Of a stretch of DNA of 25,709 bases, positions 1-7,794 are shown in pieces; the stretch's first letter is position 1; every line of letters starts with the position of its first letter. Made by a program: the position numbers and the translations under genes. Source of the DNA: CAZIBG01 sp964536985. Its GTDB lineage: Bacteria > Patescibacteriota > Saccharimonadia > Saccharimonadales > AWTP1-31. The DNA lies in contig CAZIBG010000014.1 of assembly GCA_964536985.1 (NCBI GenBank), positions 1 through 25,709 of the forward strand. Direction: 5' to 3'. The notes beneath the pieces are model-generated. The model was not told where the DNA came from, made no database searches, and worked only from the letters and a program-made list of their open reading frames with translations.

Positions 1-111
1 GCCTGTACAACTATCATCATCCGATAAGTTATATCCCAGTGAGTTGATTTCCGCATATCATTCTCGTGCTCAGACGGGCAGGAACGACTAATTGGCTACT
101 TTATTCCAGGA

Positions 112-567
112 ATGACCTTTGCACAAAGTGGGTCGTTTTTCGATCAGGACAGCGGGGGTCTTGAGTATGTCGCCGACAGCAACATAGTTGCTTACCGAAT
201 ACCTCGCCAGGATTTCCTGCAGCAAATTACCAAGGATATGGATTTTAATGCTGACTACGTCAACGGCTTACTGAGAAATCAGTTGTACTTAGTTGATCGA
301 ATCGTTTACCAGGGCGAAAAACGCGTGTATTTACGATGCGTACGATGGCTACTGCTAATGGCCAAGTTCTATGGGGTGAGTTCTAAAAAAGGCAGTACTA
401 TTGGGGTCCAGATGACGCAAGACACAATTGCTAATTTTCTAAACACCACCCGCGAAAGTGTCAGTGGATGCTTTAGTGAGCTAAAGAAGGGCGGGCTTGT
501 TTCTGTCAATCACAAGACCATTACCATTACAGACCTTGGGAAACTCAGGCAACAACTGAATTTATAG
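112..567 (+). CDS. Crp/Fnr-family transcriptional regulator, N-terminally incomplete or frameshifted
   Basis: The C-terminal third is a Crp-type winged helix: residues about 100-145 contain 'MTQDTIANFLNTTRESVSG' followed by a wing 'KTITITDLGKL'. The preceding stretch is the end of a cyclic-nucleotide-binding-like beta roll and its long connecting helix. The product is 151 residues, against about 220 for the family. The same frame reads on upstream of the ATG from base 43 as 'VDFRISFSCSDGQERLIGYF', which fits the family's beta roll ('G.E.LIG.F.PG'), but it is closed by a TGA at 40-42 and a TAA at 25-27. The ATG at 112 is therefore only the first available start, not a natural one. A one-base deletion near base 40 would join the upstream frame ('SSDKLYPS') to this one. 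Function as a DNA-binding regulator is inferred from family; effector unknown. It converges on the small minus ORF at 562-699. Confidence 0.7.
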   Translation: MTFAQSGSFFDQDSGGLEYVADSNIVAYRIPRQDFLQQITKDMDFNADYVNGLLRNQLYLVDRIVYQGEKRVYLRCVRWLLLMAKFYGVSSKKGSTIGVQMTQDTIANFLNTTRESVSGCFSELKKGGLVSVNHKTITITDLGKLRQQLNL

Positions 568-699
568 ACTAGTAGACTTGTTCTCTATTTGTAATTGTTT
601 TTTAGCGATCACTTTTTTACGACGAGCTTTTTCATACAGCGCCCTCTTTGTAGTAAGCTTCTGCAACTTGTCTTGTTTTACTTTGTTTCGTTTCTTCAT
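562..699 (-). CDS. Small highly basic protein (45 aa), unrecognised
   Basis: An ATG at 699 opens a 45-residue frame ending in TAA at 562. The peptide begins 'MKKRNKVKQDKLQKL' and is dominated by Lys and Arg with regularly placed Leu, Ala and Ile, suggesting a charged helix that could bind RNA, DNA or the ribosome. No family is recognised. Support for it being real: a -10-like TAGAAT at 708-713 lies 8 bases before the ATG, the same arrangement seen at other genes here; the composition is coherent and without rare runs; and it fills the only gap between two genes. Its last six bases overlap the 3' end of the convergent Crp-type gene. Against it: short length and no SD. Confidence 0.5.
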   Translation of the reverse strand: MKKRNKVKQDKLQKLTTKRALYEKARRKKVIAKKQLQIENKSTSL

Positions 700-707
700 C
701 TGCAGTA

Positions 708-713
708 ATTCTA
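708..713 (-). promoter_or_regulatory. -10 box of small basic ORF (leaderless type)
   Basis: TAGAAT (5 of 6 to TATAAT) ends 8 bases before the ATG at 699, so the transcript would start at or near the start codon. No convincing -35 is visible. Confidence 0.4.
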
Positions 714-751
714 CTATAGTTAGCGCTTTCCGTGGCTATCCACGGCATGCC

Positions 752-3700
752 CTAGGATTTGGGCCAAGTAATCGTCACAGTTGTACCAGCCCCCAGAGAG
801 GTATCTATGGAAATATCGCCCTTCAAATAGTCCATGATTTCCTTATCCAGATAGAGGCTTATTCCTAGGCCGTCATGATCCATTTGGAGCGCATCCTGAC
901 CGTCAGCTTTAGTAAATAGCTGGAAGATATGGCTCTGCTCCTCTTTGCTTACGCCAGGGCCATTATCGGTAATAGTAAGCTTGTTAGTTCTATTATCAGT
1001 ACTATGCTTAATTCTTATCTTGCCTTTCTCTGGACTAAACTCAACAGCATTGGCCAGAACACTCGATACAACCTGCTGCACCAAGTGCGGACTGCCAGCA
1101 ACGGAAGCGGATTTGGCCGTATAGTCAATAACGAGCTTCTTGGCATCGATAGTCGTTTGCAGATCGGAAAGTCCATCCTTAACAAGGTCATCGAGGCCGA
1201 CGACAGTAGTATCCGAGAAATCTTTTAGTCTGTGGTTCTGGGCACTTACAAGTAGCTGGAAGCTATCGACGAGCCGTCGTAGTCGGCGGGCACCTTCACG
1301 GAGAATAGGAGCTGATGCATCTTTGGCAGGCAACCTATCGAGTAGTGCTTCTAGCTTTTCAACATCAGCATCCAAGACTAAAGCCGTTTGCGAGATAAGT
1401 GTCGATCGAGCCTGGTCTAGAGCTTCTGTCTGGCGTGCCAGCATCTCTTCTGCTTGGCGCCGCTTGCGACTGGTAAATCCGAGTCCATTTGCCACCCAGA
1501 AGACCAACATAACAATAATTCCAAATAGAATTATCTGGCCAATAATTGTTGCTGTGCCGATAGTAATGTTCCGGAAGTTTTTAGCAACCAAGTTGGCAAA
1601 AATCGATAGTCCAGCCACTAATCCAACCGGGATCCAGAAACGTACTGAGCGAACAATTGTTTTCCCATGTCGTAATTTGGGCCAAGAAATATCCTGGAGA
1701 CTCTTACTCTGCTCAATCTTGGACATAATATCCGAGACCTTAACCTGCATACCATTTACCAGTGTCGCAATATTAGTGATAACTTCCGGACTCGGGTTGG
1801 ACTTAGTGGTAATGCTAACATTCGTGGCAACAGCAGCACCTAGACTAATAGCTTTTGGCGATTGAATTTTAAGCAAGTCGACTCCGCCTAAAAGCAACGT
1901 TATTGGCGCACGCAGATAGTTTGCAGCCAAATGCCAGAATGTGTCGCGCTGCTCGGCAATACTTGCCTGCCGGGCTATTTGTGCATTTATTTCTTGCAGT
2001 CGATGTGCCTGCCGTAGGGTTTCGATGAACATAATTCCAGCACCTAGAAGTAGCACACCAAACAAGAAGTAGGGAAAGTTCCGAAGTATCGGTTCGGGAA
2101 TTTTGTTTAAAAACCGTTTTATCGCGGCAATGATTGGACTGTCTTGTGATTGGTTATTAGAACTGGGAGTCGATCGCGTAATCTTGAGTGACGCAGAAGT
2201 CTTACTAGCAGTGTCGGCTGGAGATGTACTTGCAATTGTTGGCAAGAAATTAGTGACGTCCTCTTTCTTGATCGGAGTCAGGTCTCTGCTAAGCGGAACT
2301 GGAGTAATTGCCGATGTAGCCTTGGCAGAAAATACCGGTAAATTTGCAGTTGTAGCCCAGATATTTGTAAAGTCCCACTCGTTTAACGGTGGGTTAATAC
2401 GATTATTGTAGAAATACGAACTATTGCCTTCAATCGGATAACAATCAGGCTCAGGGGAGGCGACAGAGCAGACGTCTGTACCAGCTAGATCGGCATCGAA
2501 ATGGACATTTACGAGAACGGTCTTAGTGATCTCATCATCTTCGTAATTACCACTAAATCCACTGAGCTGATCCCCCTCAACAATAGCGCTTCCTAGGTCG
2601 ACATGCGAAAAACTGTTCTTAATAGTCAGTAGACTTCCATATCCATAAGAAATGCCGATGGCTCCACCAACAGATGTTTCGAACACGTCTTCAGGGTCAA
2701 GAACTACCCTCGTCATCGTTCCAGACGCATACGTATTCTCAATATTCAAAGGGCCGCCATATGCAATGACAATTCCAAACAAGCCACCAGAAATACCATG
2801 AGAACCGCTTTCGAATTCTATATCAGCATTGGTGTAATTATTGAAGATCTCGGATGTCTTTCCAGGGACACCGTACACAAAACCAATCAAACCACCTACT
2901 ACTGGATCAGAATTACCATGAACCCCGTAAATGTTCCCCTCGAAGGAGTTAAGATTAAACATAAACTCTTTCTGAGCATAGTTCCCGTATTCAATCGCAA
3001 AAAAACCACCGACAACATCCCTACCCTCCACATCTGCGTCTACAATGTGAACATTAGAAATAGTACTTCCTACATCTATAGCAGCTATCATACCCGTTCC
3101 TGCTGCATATTCGCCATCGTTTACGATTGTAGGCCTGAGTAATCGAAGATCTTTAATCAAAGCACCGCCGGTAAAAGTGAACATTCCGGCCATCCCACAG
3201 TCTTCAAGTGGAGTAATTGTGAGGTCGCTTACCGTATAGTTGTTTCCGGAAAGAATACCAAAAAAGAGCGCGGGGCCGAACTCACATACACCGATTGAGT
3301 GGAAGTCGAAGCCTGAGCAATCTATGTTGCGCGTAAGTTCATAGTTTGCTGTCAGATCATTTTCTATATCCTGAAGCTGCTGACACGAATTAATGAGATA
3401 AAAGCCTGGGGTACCAGTTGTACCACTGGTCTCTCCATAGGCGCTAACGTAACCATCCTGGTTCTGTAAAGATAATCTAAAATTGTAGGCTGTACCCGGA
3501 CTAAGCACAGGAATAGTTATGCTCCCTGGACCGTTGTTTATATAGATTGGTGTTTTTATCCAGGCATTGTCCCCTACCTTTTGGTAATAAATATATCCAA
3601 ATTCAGAATCAAGTGGCGCGCTACCGGTATATACGGGATCTTGCCAGTCTATTTGAACCGAAATAGCAGAAAGGATTGTAACGGTTAAATTGGTTGGAGC

Positions 3701-5047
3701 ATCGGGATTTGGTGATACGGCTTCACGCAGGACTGGGAGCGGCCCAGTGGCGTCCCAAATATCCGTAAGATCCCAGTTGCTTATTGGTGCGCTGGATGAA
3801 TCAAAGCCGTTCACGCCCTGACAGGTGTTGCTGTCGTTAGTAATGTTGTCATCGCAGTTGGAGATACCCGAGATTAACGGGTCAAAATATGCACCGCTGT
3901 AATTATCTTGTCCTCCGGTATTATCTTGGGCGCCAATACCTGCAATCCCCCCTACCTGCCGCGGACCAGCTCCACAATCATTAATGTCGCAGTCCGCGGG
4001 CATATTAAACTCCATGGCAGCAAATGAATTCTGGTAGACCATTGAGGTAAATCTGTGAGCAAATCCAATTAACCCTCCTACCTTGTATTCGAAATTACTT
4101 CCTGCGTCTCCGTCAATAGTAATGCTTCCGGCCGCATAACTATTAATGAAAGTCATCTCGTAGTATAGAGAACTCCCAACCAGTCCACCAATACTACGAC
4201 AAGGGTCAGGAAACGAGAGACTGAAAGTACACTGCTGGGTTGCTTGGCCACTCACGCTAATATCCACCGCCGCAAAACTATCTTTAATAGCATTCACGTT
4301 ATCTGTTACTACTCCTACGAGCCCACCAATATTGCTATTGAAAGTGAAACAATCGAGGCCGTTACTTTGTATGGCGCCCGTAACAGAACTTCTGTTAATC
4401 TTCGACCGGCTGCCTGTCATTTCGCCAGCAAGCCCTCCAACTTTGTTTTCGTCGGCACAGCTATTTACTACAACAGACCCCTCAAAGTGCACATCGGTTA
4501 AATTAGAATTACTTAAATACCCAGCAATCCCGCCGATCAGTGAAACATTCACTGGGTCCTCAGGAGCAATAATTGTTGCATCATCAAGGGTCACATTTAC
4601 GACCGAACTATTGCGGAGTCCTCCAAAAAGCCCCGTTTGTGCGTAATATACTGTCTCGCCACTGAAGTCAATAAAGAGATGAGATATGGCATATCCTTTG
4701 CCATCAAAATTTCCTTCCTCAAAATCGTTATTACCTCCATTACCATAGCTCTCTCCAATTGGAATAAACCCTCTACCGCCGTTCCAGTTTACCGTGTCGG
4801 CACAATCAATTGGACCGGTTAAGACGTAGGCATGTTGCAAATTAAGTGAAACGTTTTGCAGGTCAATACAATTTGTGATCTGAAATGGGTCCTGAACTGT
4901 CCCTGCGCCGTCCATACCATTAGGGACTGTTACAACGGTTTCCACTCCATCGCCTGCCGAAGCGTGTTGGTACGCAAATACGCTACCCATGCCCAAGAAG
5001 AACACTAGCGCGATTAAAAACCTTAGAATGAGTTTTTGCTTTCTCAC
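752..5047 (-). CDS. GLUG/FN3 ectodomain membrane protein with degenerate histidine kinase core
   Basis: 1431 residues from a GTG start. Residues 1-25 are a signal peptide (basic start, hydrophobic core, 'VFA' before the cut). Residues about 55-440 and 549-900 are two GLUG-type beta-helical arrays; each opens with a matching 'LQ...N..Y.LT..IDC' block and continues with repeated 'GGLVG' or 'GGLIGF' turns. An FN3 domain (about 448-545) separates them. A Ser/Thr/Pro-rich linker leads to a membrane helix (about 990-1007), then a DHp-like helix 'HLAANYLRAPITLL' in which Asn1043 sits where the phosphoacceptor His of SHELR.P should be. Two more membrane helices (about 1130-1182) and a coiled coil follow, then a HATPase_c domain with N box (LANAVEF, ~1332), 'DNGPGV' (~1362) and 'DGLGIS' (~1390). 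The second coiled coil also lacks an H box. It lies downstream of a receiver gene on the same strand. Inferred role: cell-surface sensor or adhesin signalling by ATP binding or by an unusual transfer route. Confidence 0.85.
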   Translation of the reverse strand: MRKQKLILRFLIALVFFLGMGSVFAYQHASAGDGVETVVTVPNGMDGAGTVQDPFQITNCIDLQNVSLNLQHAYVLTGPIDCADTVNWNGGRGFIPIGESYGNGGNNDFEEGNFDGKGYAISHLFIDFSGETVYYAQTGLFGGLRNSSVVNVTLDDATIIAPEDPVNVSLIGGIAGYLSNSNLTDVHFEGSVVVNSCADENKVGGLAGEMTGSRSKINRSSVTGAIQSNGLDCFTFNSNIGGLVGVVTDNVNAIKDSFAAVDISVSGQATQQCTFSLSFPDPCRSIGGLVGSSLYYEMTFINSYAAGSITIDGDAGSNFEYKVGGLIGFAHRFTSMVYQNSFAAMEFNMPADCDINDCGAGPRQVGGIAGIGAQDNTGGQDNYSGAYFDPLISGISNCDDNITNDSNTCQGVNGFDSSSAPISNWDLTDIWDATGPLPVLREAVSPNPDAPTNLTVTILSAISVQIDWQDPVYTGSAPLDSEFGYIYYQKVGDNAWIKTPIYINNGPGSITIPVLSPGTAYNFRLSLQNQDGYVSAYGETSGTTGTPGFYLINSCQQLQDIENDLTANYELTRNIDCSGFDFHSIGVCEFGPALFFGILSGNNYTVSDLTITPLEDCGMAGMFTFTGGALIKDLRLLRPTIVNDGEYAAGTGMIAAIDVGSTISNVHIVDADVEGRDVVGGFFAIEYGNYAQKEFMFNLNSFEGNIYGVHGNSDPVVGGLIGFVYGVPGKTSEIFNNYTNADIEFESGSHGISGGLFGIVIAYGGPLNIENTYASGTMTRVVLDPEDVFETSVGGAIGISYGYGSLLTIKNSFSHVDLGSAIVEGDQLSGFSGNYEDDEITKTVLVNVHFDADLAGTDVCSVASPEPDCYPIEGNSSYFYNNRINPPLNEWDFTNIWATTANLPVFSAKATSAITPVPLSRDLTPIKKEDVTNFLPTIASTSPADTASKTSASLKITRSTPSSNNQSQDSPIIAAIKRFLNKIPEPILRNFPYFLFGVLLLGAGIMFIETLRQAHRLQEINAQIARQASIAEQRDTFWHLAANYLRAPITLLLGGVDLLKIQSPKAISLGAAVATNVSITTKSNPSPEVITNIATLVNGMQVKVSDIMSKIEQSKSLQDISWPKLRHGKTIVRSVRFWIPVGLVAGLSIFANLVAKNFRNITIGTATIIGQIILFGIIVMLVFWVANGLGFTSRKRRQAEEMLARQTEALDQARSTLISQTALVLDADVEKLEALLDRLPAKDASAPILREGARRLRRLVDSFQLLVSAQNHRLKDFSDTTVVGLDDLVKDGLSDLQTTIDAKKLVIDYTAKSASVAGSPHLVQQVVSSVLANAVEFSPEKGKIRIKHSTDNRTNKLTITDNGPGVSKEEQSHIFQLFTKADGQDALQMDHDGLGISLYLDKEIMDYLKGDISIDTSLGAGTTVTITWPKS

Positions 5048-5119
5048 GAGAAGCGACTACCCTAAATTACCCTTATGCTTAGATCATTGTAACAGGGCTA
5101 GTGCTAACTATGAAAACTT

Positions 5120-5494
5120 TCACAGTAATACTTTGTGTATATGGTCTTGTATCCTGGCAACTGGTGTATTGGCTTTAACCAGAAAGTCATCGGCACCAAG
5201 ACTATGAATCTTGGCCACTGTATCATCGTCGTTCATATTGGTTAAAGCGATGATTTTAAACGAACTCCTTGTAGGTAGTTGTCGTAATTTAGCGAGCGTC
5301 TCAATCCCAGACATTCGTGGCATCATCATATCGAGTAAAACAACGTCTGGATTGAATTTCCGTACAAGCACCAAACCACTCTCGCCATCAGACGCTGAGA
5401 CTAACTCGAATCCACCCGTTAATTCAAAGAAGCGTGTATACATACTGACTATGTCTTTATCGTCTTCGATTAACGCAACCTTAATAGCCTTCAT
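5120..5494 (-). CDS. Stand-alone response regulator receiver domain protein
   Basis: 124 residues, a single REC domain and nothing else. The acidic pocket is Glu10-Asp11-Asp12, the phosphoacceptor is Asp55 in 'LLDMMMP', the switch residue is Thr85 in 'ALTN', and the conserved lysine is Lys107 in 'FLVKA'. All residues needed for phosphorylation are present. There is no output domain, so it must act through a protein partner, like CheY or Spo0F. It lies 72 bases upstream of the HATPase-containing surface protein, on the same strand, which makes that protein its likely partner. The ATG has no SD but a TATACT box 7 bases before it. It ends in TGA. Confidence 0.9.
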   Translation of the reverse strand: MKAIKVALIEDDKDIVSMYTRFFELTGGFELVSASDGESGLVLVRKFNPDVVLLDMMMPRMSGIETLAKLRQLPTRSSFKIIALTNMNDDDTVAKIHSLGADDFLVKANTPVARIQDHIHKVLL

Positions 5495-5501
5495 GGCAGT
5501 A

Positions 5502-5507
5502 AGTATA
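5502..5507 (-). promoter_or_regulatory. -10 box of the receiver gene (leaderless type)
   Basis: TATACT (5 of 6) ends 7 bases before the ATG at 5494; no SD lies between. The -35 region is weak. Confidence 0.5.
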
Positions 5508-5520
5508 AGCAGAATGACGG

Positions 5521-6504
5521 TTATTGAACAGTGTTCAAGTTATGTACGGGATCACTCAGCATCAAAAGTAGATCATCAATGGACTCGGCGGCCATCAATT
5601 CTTCTCGGAACTCTTTGGCGCCGGGGAAGCCCTCTATGTAAACTTTGCAGAACTTATTGAGGGTCACGAGTTTACGCTCTGCATTCTGCCAGGTCTTACC
5701 GAAAAGCTTAACGTGCTTAGTATAGAGGTCAATCTTCTGTTGTTTTGTCATACCCTCCCATGGGCTTGGTTCGGCAAACAGATATGGATCATGGAAAATT
5801 CCACGGCCGACCATGATACCATCTAGCCCATGCTCTTTAGCCAGATCAACTCCTTGCTGGCGTGTCATCACATCTCCATTACCAACAATTAGTGTATCGG
5901 GGGAAAGGGAAGTCCGGAGCTTGGCAATTTGCCCAATCTCGTCCCAGTGTGCCGGAACCTTAGACATTTCTTTGACGGTACGACCATGTATAGTTAACAT
6001 GTTAAGCTTATGGCTTAGCAGGAATTCATGCCAGGTATTATCGATTGATCCAAAACCCAGTCGAGTTTTTACGCTGATAGGGAAGTCTGGACCTACCGCT
6101 TCCCTGACCTTCTGCAAAATCTCCCCTGTTAGCTCTCTGTTATTTATAAGCGCACTGCAGCAGCCATTTTGGACAACCGGCTTGGCTGGACACCCCATAT
6201 TAATATCAATACCAGCAAAGCCCATCTCTTTGATTTCTTTGGCAGTTTTATAATAGTTCTCGGGATTTTTGCCCCAAACCTGGGCAATAATTGGTGTTTC
6301 GGACGGCGTGAATGCTAGCTTTGGAAGCAGCTTTTCCCTGCCCGGGCTTTGCAGTCCATCGACGTTAACAAATTCTGTAAAGTAAAGGTCGGGTGCCGCC
6401 GTCTCGGAAATGATGCGTCGAAAAACGGTGTCAGTGACATCGTCCATAGGGGCCAAAACAAAAAAAGGCCCGTTCGATTTTACTACTAAACTTCTTAATG
6501 ACAT
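5521..6504 (-). CDS. dus: tRNA-dihydrouridine synthase (Dus family)
   Basis: 327 residues, the usual length for the family. This FMN enzyme uses NAD(P)H to reduce specific uridines in tRNA D-loops. Visible signatures in order: 'LAPMDDVTDTVFRR' at the start of the TIM barrel; 'DINMGCPAKPVVQNG', whose GCP cysteine is the family's catalytic residue; 'SVKTRLGFG'; 'TIHGRT'; and the phosphate-binding 'VGNGDV' and 'DGIMVGRGIF'. The C-terminal helical domain (about 245-320) follows. Which Dus subclass it is cannot be fixed by eye, though the NMGCPAK block is closest to DusB. A perfect TATAAT lies 6 bases before the ATG. The receiver gene starts 26 bases beyond its stop, but has its own -10 box. Confidence 0.93.
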   Translation of the reverse strand: MSLRSLVVKSNGPFFVLAPMDDVTDTVFRRIISETAAPDLYFTEFVNVDGLQSPGREKLLPKLAFTPSETPIIAQVWGKNPENYYKTAKEIKEMGFAGIDINMGCPAKPVVQNGCCSALINNRELTGEILQKVREAVGPDFPISVKTRLGFGSIDNTWHEFLLSHKLNMLTIHGRTVKEMSKVPAHWDEIGQIAKLRTSLSPDTLIVGNGDVMTRQQGVDLAKEHGLDGIMVGRGIFHDPYLFAEPSPWEGMTKQQKIDLYTKHVKLFGKTWQNAERKLVTLNKFCKVYIEGFPGAKEFREELMAAESIDDLLLMLSDPVHNLNTVQ

Positions 6505-6510
6505 CTGTTA

Positions 6511-6516
6511 ATTATA
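6511..6516 (-). promoter_or_regulatory. -10 box of dus (leaderless type)
   Basis: A perfect TATAAT ends 6 bases before the dus ATG at 6504, with no room for an SD. It lies just outside the 3' end of the upstream gene. Confidence 0.6.
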
Positions 6517-6518
6517 CC

Positions 6519-6974
6519 CTATGAGTCAAAGTTATATCGTTGTTGTGCATGCTTAGCCGCCAGGCTGGCATGAGCATCAGCATAGGCTCCAGCTATAGAA
6601 TCAATGCCCCCACCTTGCTCTGCCCGTCCTACAGCTGCGTCAACAACTGGGTCTAGACGAGATAACTCTACATCTCCACTCAGCACGGCACGTGCAATCG
6701 CTCGATAGCCTCTTGCCTCTTCCTTGCCGACCAATGGTGCTACCAGCTCTAGATCAGGGACCGAAGGAATAGAAGTTTCAGCTTCCGGTGGTCGGATAGG
6801 AACAACGACACCTGATGCTCCGGCCAAACGCTCGGCATGCATTTTGGCTTGTGATTCGGCTTCCTCGCGTCGATCCGCTGCTCGTGGATCATAACCACCC
6901 AGATCCTCCCATGCACTACGACGTACGGTGTCGTCGTCTCTGACAATTCGTAGTATAGGGGCAGGTTCGCTCAT
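6519..6974 (-). CDS. Hypothetical acidic soluble protein (151 aa)
   Basis: No family is recognised. The protein has no signal peptide or membrane segment. The N-terminal third is charged ('RRSAWEDLGGYDPRAADRR', then a Glu/Ala/Lys helix), the middle is Pro/Val rich (about 62-80), and the C-terminal half is an Ala-rich helical region ('GYRAIARAVLSGDVEL'). It may be a cytoplasmic helical protein with a disordered front. The start is supported by a full promoter, TTGTAA - 17 bases - TATAGT, whose -10 lies 6 bases before the ATG. It shares strand and acidic character with the next gene upstream (7016-7456), so the two may work together, but nothing in the sequence shows how. Confidence 0.75.
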   Translation of the reverse strand: MSEPAPILRIVRDDDTVRRSAWEDLGGYDPRAADRREEAESQAKMHAERLAGASGVVVPIRPPEAETSIPSVPDLELVAPLVGKEEARGYRAIARAVLSGDVELSRLDPVVDAAVGRAEQGGGIDSIAGAYADAHASLAAKHAQQRYNFDS

Positions 6975-6980
6975 GCATGT

Positions 6981-7009
6981 ACTATAGCATAAATCTAGTA
7001 TTTTTACAA
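6981..7009 (-). promoter_or_regulatory. Promoter of the 151-aa hypothetical gene
   Basis: TTGTAA at 7004-7009 (4 of 6), a 17-base spacer and TATAGT at 6981-6986 (5 of 6), with the -10 ending 6 bases before the ATG at 6974. This is one of the clearest leaderless-type promoters in the window. Confidence 0.6.
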
Positions 7010-7015
7010 GTCCTG

Positions 7016-7456
7016 TTAACGCTCCCGCAGGGACCGAATGGCCTCTTTGCCAATACTTTTTTGTTTTTGCGACGCCCAGTAATTAGTGTCGGATGGTGGC
7101 AGCTCCTCCTCTTCCGCCATCTGGGAAATATCATCCACGGGCCCGCTCATAGCTCTGTCAAAATCCGCATCGGTATGAACGGGTGCATCATCTTTAACTT
7201 CTTCAATCTCTACAATTTGAGGTACAAGCGAAAGCCCTGGAGGGCCACCACCAACATCCATACCCTCGCCACTCGGATGGTGGGTTTTCTGGCGCAACCT
7301 TTCGTACCCTTTTGGAGGAGCTTCTTCTACCAAATCATCCACGAGGTCTTCGACATCATCATATCCCAGCTCGTAGAGCACGCGAGGATCTACTCGCCGG
7401 TTCAATTCGGCTTGTGTCTGGGGGTTCCTGGTTCTTTTAGAGGGAGGTTTGCCCAT
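7016..7456 (-). CDS. Hypothetical acidic, probably disordered protein (146 aa)
   Basis: No family is recognised. Residues 1-25 are basic ('MGKPPSKRTRNPQTQ'), then come a strongly acidic helix ('YDDVEDLVDDLVEEAPP', about 32-48), a Gly/Pro-rich stretch, a Val/Ile/Glu strand-like segment ('QIVEIEEVKDD') and a second acidic segment before a basic tail ('SIGKEAIRSLRER'). No signal peptide or membrane helix. The ATG at 7456 lacks an SD; a weak TTGAAC - 17 - TATTTC pair would place the -10 six bases before it. The composition suggests a flexible binding or scaffold protein, which is inference only. Confidence 0.7.
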   Translation of the reverse strand: MGKPPSKRTRNPQTQAELNRRVDPRVLYELGYDDVEDLVDDLVEEAPPKGYERLRQKTHHPSGEGMDVGGGPPGLSLVPQIVEIEEVKDDAPVHTDADFDRAMSGPVDDISQMAEEEELPPSDTNYWASQKQKSIGKEAIRSLRER

Positions 7457-7507
7457 ACACCAGAAATATCACTTATAGCGTGAGTGTTCAATGACATATC
7501 TCACATA

Positions 7508-7535
7508 AATAAAAACACCCCTGTTGCCAGGGGTG
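7508..7535 (-). terminator. Rho-independent terminator after the small conserved protein gene
   Basis: A perfect 8-base-pair stem (7516-7523 with 7528-7535) with a 4-base loop is followed on the minus strand by a T run at 7511-7515. It lies about 35 bases past the stop of the gene at 7569. Confidence 0.85.
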
Positions 7536-7568
7536 CGTTATGGTATTTCTACCGTAATAAACGAATTA

Positions 7569-7766
7569 TTACTTGATGCGCTTTACAGTTAGGAAACCGT
7601 TGCGTGGGTTTTCGTTAACTTCCATACCGTCTGGTAGGTCAGTTGCTTCTGGGCGTGAGTCCTTGCTGAAGTAGTAAATTGTCTGCTCTTTACCGCCGCG
7701 AAGTACGACTGCCTTTGAGTTTAGGTAGTATGTTACTCCCTTTGAGTTTGTGTGCTTGTAAGCCAT
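7569..7766 (-). CDS. Small conserved Patescibacteria-type protein of unknown function (65 aa)
   Basis: The peptide 'MAYKHTNSKGVTYYLNSK' continues with 'VVLRGGKEQTIYYFSKD' and ends 'NGFLTVKRIK'. I recognise this layout (KGVTYYL, LRGGK.QTIY.F, NG.....K.K) as a small conserved protein common in CPR genomes; its function is not known to me. It looks like one compact, basic, beta-rich domain. It has the most classical expression signals in the window: TTGACA promoter, leader of roughly 30-40 bases, SD (GGGAG about 6 bases before the ATG) and a strong terminator. That points to high, stand-alone expression. GTGCACCCCT-type repeats surround its promoter. Confidence 0.85.
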   Translation of the reverse strand: MAYKHTNSKGVTYYLNSKAVVLRGGKEQTIYYFSKDSRPEATDLPDGMEVNENPRNGFLTVKRIK

Positions 7767-7794
7767 TTGTTTCTCCCTCTCTTATAAACTAATA

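Noticed and set aside
1..45. TGA read as glycine (as in Gracilibacteria/Absconditabacteria), suggested by TGA at 40-42 where Gly would fit
   Set aside because: A TAA follows upstream in the same frame, and TGA cleanly ends the receiver gene (5120), the 242-aa gene (8696-8698) and the Ldh_2 homologue (17655), all at natural family or domain ends.
730..745. Perfect 6-base-pair hairpin just past the stop of the GLUG/HATPase gene, as a terminator
   Set aside because: No T run follows on the minus strand, and the stem is short; at most a weak or factor-assisted site, so not listed as a terminator.
578..868. 96-residue plus-strand frame across the gap after the Crp-type gene
   Set aside because: Overlaps the HATPase C-terminus on the other strand and has no SD or domain; the minus frame 562-699 explains the gap better.
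1140..1865. 241-residue open frame on plus, opposite the HATPase part of the surface protein
   Set aside because: Lies wholly inside a gene with clear domains on the other strand; composition (Ser/Arg runs) is that of an antisense shadow.
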